A stretch of 5,456 nt of DNA from Acidobacteriota bacterium (GTDB lineage Bacteria > Acidobacteriota > Terriglobia > Bryobacterales > Bryobacteraceae). The stretch is from the NCBI GenBank assembly GCA_026394095.1, contig JAPKYY010000985.1, forward strand, positions 1 to 5,456, read 5' to 3'. Positions 1 to 5,456 of this stretch are shown here, piece by piece. The first letter of the stretch is position 1; each line of letters opens with the position of its first letter. The translations under genes and the position numbers were made by a program. Under the pieces are notes generated by a model. That model had not been told where the DNA came from and did no database searches. It worked only from the letters and a program-made list of their open reading frames with translations.

Positions 1-1574
1 TCGTTTTGGAGTCTCCGGGCTACGAGTGGAAAGATCAGGCCTGGCTCGATCGCAGGGCCAAAGGCGACATCCTCAAAGAACCTCTCTCGATCTACGAGGT
101 CCACCTTGAGAGTTGGGTACATGGTGCCCACAACAAGCCGCTCAGCTATCGGGAACTGGCAGAGCGACTGGTCGCCTACGTAAAGGATCTTGGCTACACC
201 CACATCGAACTGATGCCGGTCACCGAACACCCGTTCTCCGGCTCCTGGGGCTATCAGGTAACAGGCTACTTTGCCCCAACTTCACGCTTCGGAAATCCCG
301 ACGACTTCAAGTTTTTCATCGACTCCTGCCATCAGGCTGGCATTGGCGTAATTCTCGACTGGGTGCCGGCACACTTCCCCAAAGACGCTCACGGCCTGGC
401 GCTCTTTGACGGCACACGACTTTACGAGCACGAAGACCCGCGCCAGGGCGAACAACTCGACTGGGGCACCCTCATCTTCAACTTCGGGCGCAATGAGATC
501 AAGAGCTTCCTCCTTTCAAGCGCCATGCTCTGGCTGAAGGAATTCCACATCGACGGCCTTCGCGTCGATGCTGTGGCCTCCATGCTTTATCTCGATTACT
601 CTCGCGAAAACAAAGAATGGGTGCGCAACAAACACGGTGGCCGGGAAAACCTTGAGGCTATCGCCTTCCTGCAGCGCTTCAATGAGCTATGTCACTCAGT
701 CGGCGGGGCATTCACGGCCGCAGAAGAATCCACTGACTTTCCCGGCGTCACCCGCCCGGTCTTCCTGGGCGGCCTCGGCTTTACTCTGAAATGGAACATG
801 GGCTGGATGCATGACATGTTCCGGTATTTCAAGTTCGACCCCTTCTTCCGCCGATACCATCACCAGAACATAACCTTCAGCCTCTTCTATTCCTTCAACG
901 AAAATTACCTCCTTCCCATTAGTCACGACGAAGTAGTGCATGGCAAAGCAAGTCTGATAGGAAAGATGCCAGGGGACGAATGGCAGCGCTTCGCAAACGT
1001 GCGCTCCTTCCTCGGCTATATGTATGGGCATCCAGGTAAGAAGCTCCTCTTCATGGGCCAGGAGATCGGCCAATATGAAGAGTGGTCAGAACAGAGGCCA
1101 TTACGCTGGGAACTACTCCAGTTTGGCCTCCACAAAGGCCTCCAGAATCTGGTAAGGGATCTCAATCTTCTGCTGTCGAGCGAAGCTCCCATGTACGAGG
1201 TCGACTCCCATTACGAGGGCTTCTCCTGGATCGATTTCAACGACACAGAGAATTCCATCATCGCCTTCACTCGCTATTCAGCAGAAAAGAAAGAAATGTT
1301 GGTCTTCGTTTGCAACTTCACACCTGTCGTTCGCTACAACTATCACTTGGGCGCTCCAGTCGCAGGCCGATGGACAGAAATTCTGAATACGGATTCTCCA
1401 GCCTACGGCGGCAGTGGAATCCTCACCACAGGCCCGATTCATACCGAACCCATCGCATCGCATTTCTTGCCACAGCGTTTCTCGCTGACGCTACCGCCCT
1501 TAGGAGTGGTTGTGCTTAAGCCAGACTCTGCCGATACCAGTCAAAAGTTCGACGAAGCCCCTCTTCGAAGGTAA
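1..1574 (+). CDS. glgB: 1,4-alpha-glucan (glycogen) branching enzyme GlgB, 5' end missing
   Basis: This enzyme cuts alpha-1,4 glucan chains and rejoins them as alpha-1,6 branches during cytoplasmic glycogen synthesis. The reading frame is open through the left edge (first full codon at 3), so the TTG at 6 is an internal Leu codon and not the start. Numbering residues from that Leu, the GH13 barrel shows IYEVHLESW (29-37), DWVPAHF (118-124), RVDAV with nucleophile Asp188, AEEST with acid/base Glu240, and HDEVVHGK with Asp308. These correspond to E. coli GlgB D405, E458 and D526. By that alignment about 215 N-terminal residues, including the CBM48 domain, lie outside the window. The C-terminal all-beta domain ends at the usual LPPLGVVVL (about 496-504). 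It is followed by an extra tail of roughly 18 residues that overlaps the convergent epimerase gene. All visible catalytic residues are intact, so the enzyme is probably active. Confidence 0.97.
   Translation, partial: VLESPGYEWKDQAWLDRRAKGDILKEPLSIYEVHLESWVHGAHNKPLSYRELAERLVAYVKDLGYTHIELMPVTEHPFSGSWGYQVTGYFAPTSRFGNPDDFKFFIDSCHQAGIGVILDWVPAHFPKDAHGLALFDGTRLYEHEDPRQGEQLDWGTLIFNFGRNEIKSFLLSSAMLWLKEFHIDGLRVDAVASMLYLDYSRENKEWVRNKHGGRENLEAIAFLQRFNELCHSVGGAFTAAEESTDFPGVTRPVFLGGLGFTLKWNMGWMHDMFRYFKFDPFFRRYHHQNITFSLFYSFNENYLLPISHDEVVHGKASLIGKMPGDEWQRFANVRSFLGYMYGHPGKKLLFMGQEIGQYEEWSEQRPLRWELLQFGLHKGLQNLVRDLNLLLSSEAPMYEVDSHYEGFSWIDFNDTENSIIAFTRYSAEKKEMLVFVCNFTPVVRYNYHLGAPVAGRWTEILNTDSPAYGGSGILTTGPIHTEPIASHFLPQRFSLTLPPLGVVVLKPDSADTSQKFDEAPLRR
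1516..1574. other. 59-bp convergent (tail-to-tail) coding overlap of glgB and the epimerase gene
   Basis: The glgB stop codon (TAA, 1572-1574) lies inside the epimerase gene, and the epimerase stop (TAA on the minus strand, 1516-1518) lies inside glgB. The shared bases encode GlgB residues from about Leu504 to the end, and epimerase residues 294-312 (FTFEEGL...). The epimerase end looks normal for its family, with an EEGL helix followed by a WY-containing tail. The GlgB family normally stops near the point where the overlap begins. The likeliest explanation is that glgB lost its original stop and read through into the opposite strand. No spacer remains for a dedicated terminator between the genes. 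Confidence 0.9.
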
Positions 1575-2454
1575 ATTGAGGGTCGTGTCCGAGTTCTAGC
1601 TTGGCCAAGCTCGTATCGGCTTGAGAATCGCGCACATCGCCCTCGCGGGCGGGCCCATACTGAGCTTCAAGCTTCACACCTGTGATTTTTTGCAGAAGCT
1701 CCCAAGTCTGATTCAGCGTGTAGCGGTTCCCATTGCCGGCATTAAAAACCTTGCCGCTGACCCCTTCAGCTCGGGCCGCCTTCCATACCAACGCCGCCAC
1801 ATCTTCAACATAGGTGAAATCACGGCTCTGCCCGCCGTCTCCAAAAATAGTCGGGGCTTGGCCAGTTATTAGGGACTTCATAAACAAGCTCAGCACGCCG
1901 CTATAGGCACTGCCAGGATCTTGCCTCGGGCCAAACACGTTGAAGAATCTAAGGGAAACGGTCTCGAGCCCGAAACAGGAAGAGAACACGCTTGCATAAT
2001 ACTCACCCATCAACTTCTGAGCAGCATACGGGCTCCTGGGGTTCGCCTGCATCGTCTCAACCTTGGGCAACACCTCGGTATCCCCATAAGCAGAGCTGGA
2101 TGCAGCGTAAACCACACGCTTCACTCCACACGCTTGAGCAGCGCGAAACACATTGAATGAACCATTGATGTTTACATCGTGTGAAGGAATAGGGTCCTTG
2201 ATGCTTCGGGGCACACTGGGTATAGCCGCCAAATGAAACACAAAGTCTGCTCCGCCAAAGGCCGCGACAACTGCTTCGTAATCTCTGATGTCGCCCTGGA
2301 TCAGTTGCACGCGGTCTCCAAGATCCTCGAGATTCTTGGCATGACCGCTATTCAAATTGTCGAAAGCAACAACCGAGTCCACGCCCTCGGCCAGCAAATG
2401 GCGAATCAACGCTGAACCAATAAATCCAGCCCCTCCAGTAACTACTGCCTTCAT
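1516..2454 (-). CDS. NAD-dependent nucleotide-sugar epimerase (extended SDR, WbpP/GalE-like, probable UDP-hexose 4-epimerase)
   Basis: This is an extended short-chain dehydrogenase of 312 aa, a normal length for the family. The Rossmann motif GGAGFIG (residues 7-13) and Asp32 at the end of strand 2 fit NAD binding. The catalytic set is the serines of ASSSAYGD (118-125) plus Tyr143 and Lys147 of the YxxxK motif. Further family motifs are [12 protein letters not shown] (169-180), [15 protein letters not shown] (205-219) and [11 protein letters not shown] (270-280). These resemble WbpP, the UDP-GlcNAc C4 epimerase of Pseudomonas. Ser277 falls where WbpP has a small residue (Ser306) and E. coli GalE has Tyr299, so N-acetylated sugars could fit; this is inferred from remembered sequences. 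UDP-glucose or UDP-uronate epimerase activity remains possible. The protein should be cytoplasmic. It is the last gene of the operon; its ATG overlaps the TGA of the isomerase gene, and its 3' end overlaps glgB. Confidence 0.92.
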   Translation of the reverse strand: MKAVVTGGAGFIGSALIRHLLAEGVDSVVAFDNLNSGHAKNLEDLGDRVQLIQGDIRDYEAVVAAFGGADFVFHLAAIPSVPRSIKDPIPSHDVNINGSFNVFRAAQACGVKRVVYAASSSAYGDTEVLPKVETMQANPRSPYAAQKLMGEYYASVFSSCFGLETVSLRFFNVFGPRQDPGSAYSGVLSLFMKSLITGQAPTIFGDGGQSRDFTYVEDVAALVWKAARAEGVSGKVFNAGNGNRYTLNQTWELLQKITGVKLEAQYGPAREGDVRDSQADTSLAKLELGHDPQFTFEEGLRRTFDWYRQSLA

Positions 2455-3287
2455 TTGGCCAAAGCCTCCTCTATTCGTCGATTCAAGTACTGAATGCTCT
2501 CCGTAGCAAGCACTTCTGCGCCAGGGCTGAAATCAAAAGCTTCCATCGAAATCCAGCCTCCATATTTCAACTCATTCAGCGTTCGGAAGACCGAAACGAA
2601 ATCATAATCCCCAGTCCCAGGATACCGTCCATCGATCTCATTCACGTGCACGTGGCGAATCCACTCGAAATGCTTCTTTATAAGATCCGCATGCGGCTCC
2701 ACTTCATCCACAGCGTTGTGTGTGTCAAACATCGTGGCGATCGCCGGGCTGCCGATCGACTTCACGTGCTCCACTGCTTCATCCAGCGTCAACACAACAT
2801 CAGTCTGCTCTACTGGTAACGCCTCAATCAAGAGCCTGACGCCTCGCGCTTCGGCCTGAGTGGCTACCCCAGCTAAGCCGTCCACATAATTCTTCGTTGC
2901 CTCGGCAACAGTCAATCCATCAACAGATCCCCTCTGCTTCGGACTACCAAAGACCATCACTCCATCAGGCCCAAGGTCTGCGCACAAGTCGATAAGGTTG
3001 CGAATATGCTGCCAGCTCTTGGCTCGAAGAGTCTCATCTGGTGTAGTCACATGCAAGCCCTTAGGACTCACCATCAGCCAGTGCAATCCCACAAAGGCTA
3101 AACCCTCAGACACGATGATGTCCCTTACTTCGCGTCTTCGCGCAGGTGTCAGATCAACAGGATCCTCGGCCAGAGTAAAAGGGGCAATCTCGATCCCCTG
3201 ATAGCCAAGTCGCTTCATCACACGGCAAGACTCAGCAAAGTCCCACTTCTCAAACGCCTCATTACAAATCGCATGCCGAAAAGACAT
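2451..3287 (-). CDS. Sugar phosphate isomerase/epimerase-type TIM barrel (AP endonuclease 2 / xylose isomerase-like)
   Basis: This 278-aa protein has the usual length of single-domain members of this (beta/alpha)8 superfamily, which isomerise or epimerise sugars and keto-acids using a divalent metal. Four predicted metal ligands are visible: Glu155 (LLIEALP), Asp188 (MFDTH), His214 (HVHVNE) and Glu249 (SMEAFDF). Their spacing of 33, 26 and 35 residues equals that of the ligands in D-tagatose 3-epimerase (E152, D185, H211, E246, from memory). Other family marks are IEIAPF near the N-terminus, GLHW (67-70), FGSP (113-116) and PGTGDYDF (223-230). There is no signal peptide, so it is cytoplasmic. 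The ATG at 3287 directly follows the upstream TAG and has a good Shine-Dalgarno sequence, which supports this start. The fold and metal site are secure. The substrate is unknown; candidates include keto-hexoses, hydroxypyruvate or inosose-type compounds. Confidence 0.88.
   Translation of the reverse strand: MSFRHAICNEAFEKWDFAESCRVMKRLGYQGIEIAPFTLAEDPVDLTPARRREVRDIIVSEGLAFVGLHWLMVSPKGLHVTTPDETLRAKSWQHIRNLIDLCADLGPDGVMVFGSPKQRGSVDGLTVAEATKNYVDGLAGVATQAEARGVRLLIEALPVEQTDVVLTLDEAVEHVKSIGSPAIATMFDTHNAVDEVEPHADLIKKHFEWIRHVHVNEIDGRYPGTGDYDFVSVFRTLNELKYGGWISMEAFDFSPGAEVLATESIQYLNRRIEEALAK
2465..2470 (-). promoter_or_regulatory. Shine-Dalgarno sequence of the epimerase gene
   Basis: On the minus strand AGGAGG lies 10 bases before the ATG at 2454, within a longer AGAGGAGG. 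It sits inside the Glu-Glu codons near the C-terminus of the isomerase gene. It supports the chosen start and a separate ribosome entry in addition to coupling through the ATGA overlap. Confidence 0.8.
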
Positions 3288-4691
3288 CTACTTTTTCCTC
3301 GCAATCACAATCAGGTTCAAGCCTCCCCAAGGCAAAACTGGTTCTAGAAGTTTTGTAAGCCAAACACTCTTATCGAAGAGTTTTAGACTCAATTTGTTAA
3401 TTTTGTCGTTTCCGAACAAACCGCCGAAGATTCCCCATCCCACCCGTCCGATCTTGTTTAGCTCCCTAGTAGATTCCACAACAAAACCATGTTTCTCGAG
3501 CATGGCAGTCAAGCCCGGTCTGGTGAATCGCTGGAGATACCCCATCCCACGGTCTAACGAATTCAGCTTTGCGCCCTGGGGAACGGAGATGATCAACCTA
3601 CCATCACGGGCCAGACAACCATGCATCAGGCTCAGACTCTTTTCCGGGTCCTTGCTATATTCCAGCGTCTTTAACAACAAGGCTGTGTCAAATTCCCCTT
3701 TTAAGGTCTCAAAGCCACCGGAGTCATCCACACTCAACTCACACACTTCCACATTGGGCGTACGAAGGAATCGATTCCTCAGAGCATGTAGAGAGAGAGC
3801 ATCTTTTTCTCCAGCCACATAACGGAGTCTCTTGCCCATCAACATTCCACTCAGGCTTCCCAATCCAGCACCAAGCTCGATTACGCGATCACCAAGATTC
3901 GGTCGCACAATCGAAACAAGCCAGTTGAGGTAGGCGGGAGTACCGGTCAAAGTATTCAGATAATTTCGACCGTAGCTTTCCTTGTAGAGGTCGTCCACAA
4001 CCCAGAAGTACAGCACCACACCCAGTGCCTTTACGCCATCCTTCCAGCCAATCTTTTTCCCCTCTTCATAAGTACGCCCGTGATAGCTGATCGGCACTTC
4101 GTAAATCCGAAACTTACGCTTGGCGCACTTCATGGTAATTTCAGGCTCAAAGCCGAAGCGGTCTGAACGAATGGGAATGCTCTTCAATAAATCCGTGCGA
4201 AAGACCTTGTAGCATGTCTCCATATCTGTGAGGTGCAGGTTCGAGAACATGTTCGATGTCAGCGTAAGGAAGAGGTTGATCATCGAGTGCCAAAAAGGCA
4301 GCACACGTCTTTGTTCTCCGGATAAATAGCGGCTCCCAAACACGGCATCTGCCCGGCCCGACAGCAATGGTGCCATCAGGACCGGATATTCGCTCGGATC
4401 GTATTCAAGATCGGCATCTTGAATCAGGCAAAAATCACCCTCAGCCTTCTCAATGGCGAATCGAACGGCTGCGCCTTTTCCCTGGTTTACTTCGTGTCGG
4501 AAGAGTCGAATCTCTGGATGTGAGGCGGCAAACCTCGCCAGAATCTCAGAGGTCCCGTCCTTGGAACAATCGTCAACGATTACGAGTTCTCGCTCCAGAT
4601 TCTCAGGCAGCGGAGCAGCCAGGACCATCGCAAGACTCTTTTCGACAACAGCCCGCTCATTGTAGACGGGAATCAATATTGAGAGCTTCAT
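3288..4691 (-). CDS. Bifunctional GT2 family glycosyltransferase / class I SAM-dependent methyltransferase
   Basis: This 467-aa ORF joins two enzymes. Residues 1 to about 235 form a GT-A glycosyltransferase of the dolichyl-phosphate-mannose-synthase-like GT2 subfamily. Marks are IPVYNE (7-12), VDDCSKDGT (39-47), the metal-binding DAD (92-94), TDMETCYKVF (155-164), RFGFEPEIT (178-186) and the GRTYEEGKKIGWKDG stretch (205-219). Such enzymes normally move a sugar from a nucleotide donor to a polyprenyl phosphate or membrane lipid. From about residue 255 a Rossmann methyltransferase follows: motif I IELGAGLGSL (271-280), acidic Glu295 after strand 2, FDTALLLKTLEY (334-345), GRLIISVPQ (364-372) and a final strand LNLIVIARK (458-466). 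A Lys-rich, probably amphipathic segment (about 425-450) precedes that last strand. There are no convincing full membrane spans, so membrane association would be peripheral. It is the first gene of the operon. The start ATG at 4691 has only a weak AGGG sequence upstream. Donor sugar, acceptor and methylated group are unknown. Confidence 0.9.
   Translation of the reverse strand: MKLSILIPVYNERAVVEKSLAMVLAAPLPENLERELVIVDDCSKDGTSEILARFAASHPEIRLFRHEVNQGKGAAVRFAIEKAEGDFCLIQDADLEYDPSEYPVLMAPLLSGRADAVFGSRYLSGEQRRVLPFWHSMINLFLTLTSNMFSNLHLTDMETCYKVFRTDLLKSIPIRSDRFGFEPEITMKCAKRKFRIYEVPISYHGRTYEEGKKIGWKDGVKALGVVLYFWVVDDLYKESYGRNYLNTLTGTPAYLNWLVSIVRPNLGDRVIELGAGLGSLSGMLMGKRLRYVAGEKDALSLHALRNRFLRTPNVEVCELSVDDSGGFETLKGEFDTALLLKTLEYSKDPEKSLSLMHGCLARDGRLIISVPQGAKLNSLDRGMGYLQRFTRPGLTAMLEKHGFVVESTRELNKIGRVGWGIFGGLFGNDKINKLSLKLFDKSVWLTKLLEPVLPWGGLNLIVIARKK
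3296..3300 (-). promoter_or_regulatory. Shine-Dalgarno sequence of the TIM-barrel isomerase gene
   Basis: GAGGA on the minus strand lies 8 bases before the ATG at 3287. It overlaps the last Arg-Lys codons of the upstream glycosyltransferase/methyltransferase gene. Its position supports the ATG that directly abuts the upstream stop codon. Confidence 0.75.
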
Positions 4692-4749
4692 CGCACCCTA
4701 TTAACTATAACCGCCGCAGCCTGAGGATCGTATAGAATCAAAGCAAATC
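4692..4749. promoter_or_regulatory. 58-bp divergent intergenic region, presumed bidirectional promoter
   Basis: This is the only non-coding stretch and it separates two outward-reading start codons, so it should hold, or overlap, promoters for both. On the minus strand TATAGT (4708-4703) matches five of six bases of a sigma70 -10 box, and AGGG (4699-4696) is a weak ribosome site 4 bases before the ATG. On the plus strand TAGAAT (4733-4738) is a five-of-six -10 match. Neither has a recognisable -35 box at normal spacing, and both would give very short leaders. On the plus strand the only GAGGA (4723-4727) is 22 bases from the ATG, too far to be a normal ribosome site. No operator-like inverted repeat was seen. 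The promoter role is inferred from gene layout rather than from clear boxes. Confidence 0.45.
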
Positions 4750-5456
4750 ATGGAAAATCAAACACCCAGAAGGAAATTCCTCGCCACATCGGCAGCCGCC
4801 TTTTCGATCGTAGCGCCACAGTCCGTCCGTGGTTCGCAGGCGAATTCTGCCCTCACCATCGGCCTCGTCGGCTGCGGCAATCGCGGTATGTATGTCAGTG
4901 GAATCTTCGCAAAGAATGAATTCGCCAAGGTCACCAAGATCTGTGACATCTACGACGATCGCCTTGCCGCCGGCAGAGGGAAATACTCTGGTGTACAGGA
5001 ATTCAAGGACATCAATGAACTGCTTGCCTCAGACGTAGACGCCGTCCTGATTGCCACCCCCATCGTCTACCATCCAGAGCACTTCGAGCTCGCGACAAAG
5101 GCCCGCAAACACATCTACATGGAAAAGGCCGCCGCCATCGACGCCAAAGGCTGTATGCGCGTGCTCAAGGCCGCCCGCGCCGCCGACCCAACCAAGCGCA
5201 TCTCGATGGGCTTTCAGCAGCGTTACGGCACAGATTACCGTCGCGCCCACGCCCTCGTTAATTCAGGCGAGATCGGCAAAATACGCATGATTCGTGCCGC
5301 CTGGCTCGGCACCGGCCCGGCTTACAAACCCAACTACACCGGACAGGAAGAAAAAATTCGCAACTGGTATTTCTACAAAGACATGTCTGGCGACATGATC
5401 ACCGAGCAGGATTGCCACAACATCGACGTCCTGCACTGGTTTACCGATCGCAACCC
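4750..5456 (+). CDS. Tat-exported Gfo/Idh/MocA family oxidoreductase, 3' end missing
   Basis: The visible 235 residues begin with a twin-arginine signal, PRRKFLATSAAA (6-17), and a hydrophobic stretch to about residue 23. A possible cleavage site lies near SQA (29-31). Export in folded form with bound cofactor is therefore expected, and the mature enzyme would act outside the cytoplasm. The NAD(P)-binding Rossmann domain follows, with GLVGCGNRG (38-46), CDIYDD (65-70) and ATPIVYHPEH (102-111). The usual EKP motif reads EKA (125-127); the catalytic-type Lys126 is kept. The second domain begins near residue 150 and contains IRNWYFYKDMSGDMITEQ (203-220) and the active-site-type HNID (223-226). 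This pattern resembles Tat-secreted members common in Planctomycetes and Acidobacteria. These enzymes oxidise, reduce or otherwise act on sugars and cyclitols through a hydride shuttle. The substrate is unknown. There is no in-frame alternative start between the ATG at 4750 and an upstream stop at 4708, which fixes the start. The gene is transcribed divergently from the operon. Confidence 0.92.
   Translation, partial: MENQTPRRKFLATSAAAFSIVAPQSVRGSQANSALTIGLVGCGNRGMYVSGIFAKNEFAKVTKICDIYDDRLAAGRGKYSGVQEFKDINELLASDVDAVLIATPIVYHPEHFELATKARKHIYMEKAAAIDAKGCMRVLKAARAADPTKRISMGFQQRYGTDYRRAHALVNSGEIGKIRMIRAAWLGTGPAYKPNYTGQEEKIRNWYFYKDMSGDMITEQDCHNIDVLHWFTDRN

Larger units (their letters stand above)
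1516..4691 (-). other. Three-gene operon: GT2/methyltransferase, TIM-barrel isomerase, nucleotide-sugar epimerase
   Basis: Three minus-strand genes are packed without any spacer. The first junction is TAG immediately followed by ATG (3290-3285). The second is a 4-base ATGA stop/start overlap (2454-2451). Both downstream genes take their ribosome binding site from the 3' end of the gene before. This arrangement strongly implies one transcript and translational coupling, reading from 4691 toward 1516. Transcription presumably begins in or near the 4692-4749 intergenic region. No convincing intrinsic terminator is visible after the last gene, whose 3' end is embedded in glgB. Confidence 0.85.

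Noticed and set aside
6..8. TTG as the start codon of glgB
   Set aside because: The frame stays open to the left edge, there is no ribosome site, and the GlgB family needs about 215 more N-terminal residues.
696..1073. 125-aa minus-strand ORF inside glgB
   Set aside because: It is antisense to well-conserved GlgB sequence (catalytic region), resembles no family I know, and has no upstream signals. It is a shadow frame.
1473..1487. CAGCG-TTTCT-CGCTG hairpin as a terminator for the minus-strand operon
   Set aside because: It is a 5-bp stem without a U-run downstream on the minus strand, inside conserved glgB sequence. Support is insufficient.
1082..1519. 145-aa plus-strand ORF in another frame of glgB
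   Set aside because: It overlaps the clearly coding GlgB C-terminal domain and its Arg/Ser/His-rich composition is typical of an out-of-frame shadow.
1598..1611. Perfect 14-base palindrome AGCTTGGCCAAGCT
   Set aside because: It lies inside the epimerase coding region and could form only a 5-bp stem with a 4-base loop. With no U-run nearby it is probably chance.
1638..1651. CGCCC-TCGC-GGGCG hairpin as a glgB terminator
   Set aside because: The stem is short, no T tract follows on the plus strand, and it encodes the conserved REGDVRD region of the epimerase.
3394..3822. 142-aa plus-strand ORF opposite the methyltransferase domain
   Set aside because: The opposite strand encodes a recognisable methyltransferase with motif I; this ORF has no recognisable domain.
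5029..5250. 73-aa minus-strand ORF opposite the Gfo/Idh/MocA gene
   Set aside because: It is antisense to the conserved Rossmann domain, with a low-complexity Gly/Val/His-rich translation, as expected of a shadow frame.
4750..5456. GH109-type NAD-dependent glycosidase
   Set aside because: GH109 enzymes also carry Tat signals and a Gfo/Idh/MocA fold, but the EKA, EQDCHNID and RNW...SGD motifs fit the general Tat-secreted oxidoreductase group better than GH109 as I remember it.

Overview
The window is almost entirely coding. It holds five genes: one cut by the left edge, one cut by the right edge, and a tight three-gene operon on the minus strand between them. GC content is moderate. The gene types suggest a soil-type Gram-negative bacterium, most likely Acidobacteriota (Bryobacter/Solibacter-like): a Tat-exported Gfo/Idh/MocA oxidoreductase, a GT2 glycosyltransferase fused to a methyltransferase, and a GlgB of the standard bacterial type. 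The phylum is inferred from family resemblance only; the window has no rRNA or other marker gene.

Layout. (1) Positions 1-1574, plus strand: the C-terminal two thirds or more of glycogen branching enzyme GlgB, with all three GH13 catalytic residues present. Its true start lies to the left. (2) Positions 4691 down to 1516, minus strand: a bifunctional GT2 glycosyltransferase/SAM methyltransferase (467 aa), a sugar-isomerase-type TIM barrel (278 aa) and a WbpP/GalE-like NAD-dependent nucleotide-sugar epimerase (312 aa). The first two genes abut with no gap (TAG then ATG). The second and third overlap by 4 bases (ATGA). Both internal starts have purine-rich Shine-Dalgarno sequences inside the preceding gene. 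(3) Positions 4692-4749: a 58-base divergent intergenic region, the only non-coding DNA in the window. (4) Positions 4750-5456, plus strand: the N-terminal 235 residues of a Tat-signal Gfo/Idh/MocA oxidoreductase that continues past the right edge.

How the genes may work together. The epimerase would make a nucleotide sugar. The GT2 domain, of the dolichyl-phosphate-mannose-synthase-like type, would move a sugar onto a lipid or polyprenyl-phosphate acceptor. The fused methyltransferase would modify that product or a related one. The TIM barrel and the divergent oxidoreductase belong to families often involved together in keto-sugar or inositol chemistry, but the Tat signal would put the oxidoreductase outside the cytoplasm. 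No substrate can be fixed from sequence alone.

The most unusual structural points are a 59-base tail-to-tail overlap between glgB and the epimerase gene, and the glycosyltransferase-methyltransferase fusion. I found no mobile element, CRISPR array, RNA gene or clearly new system.
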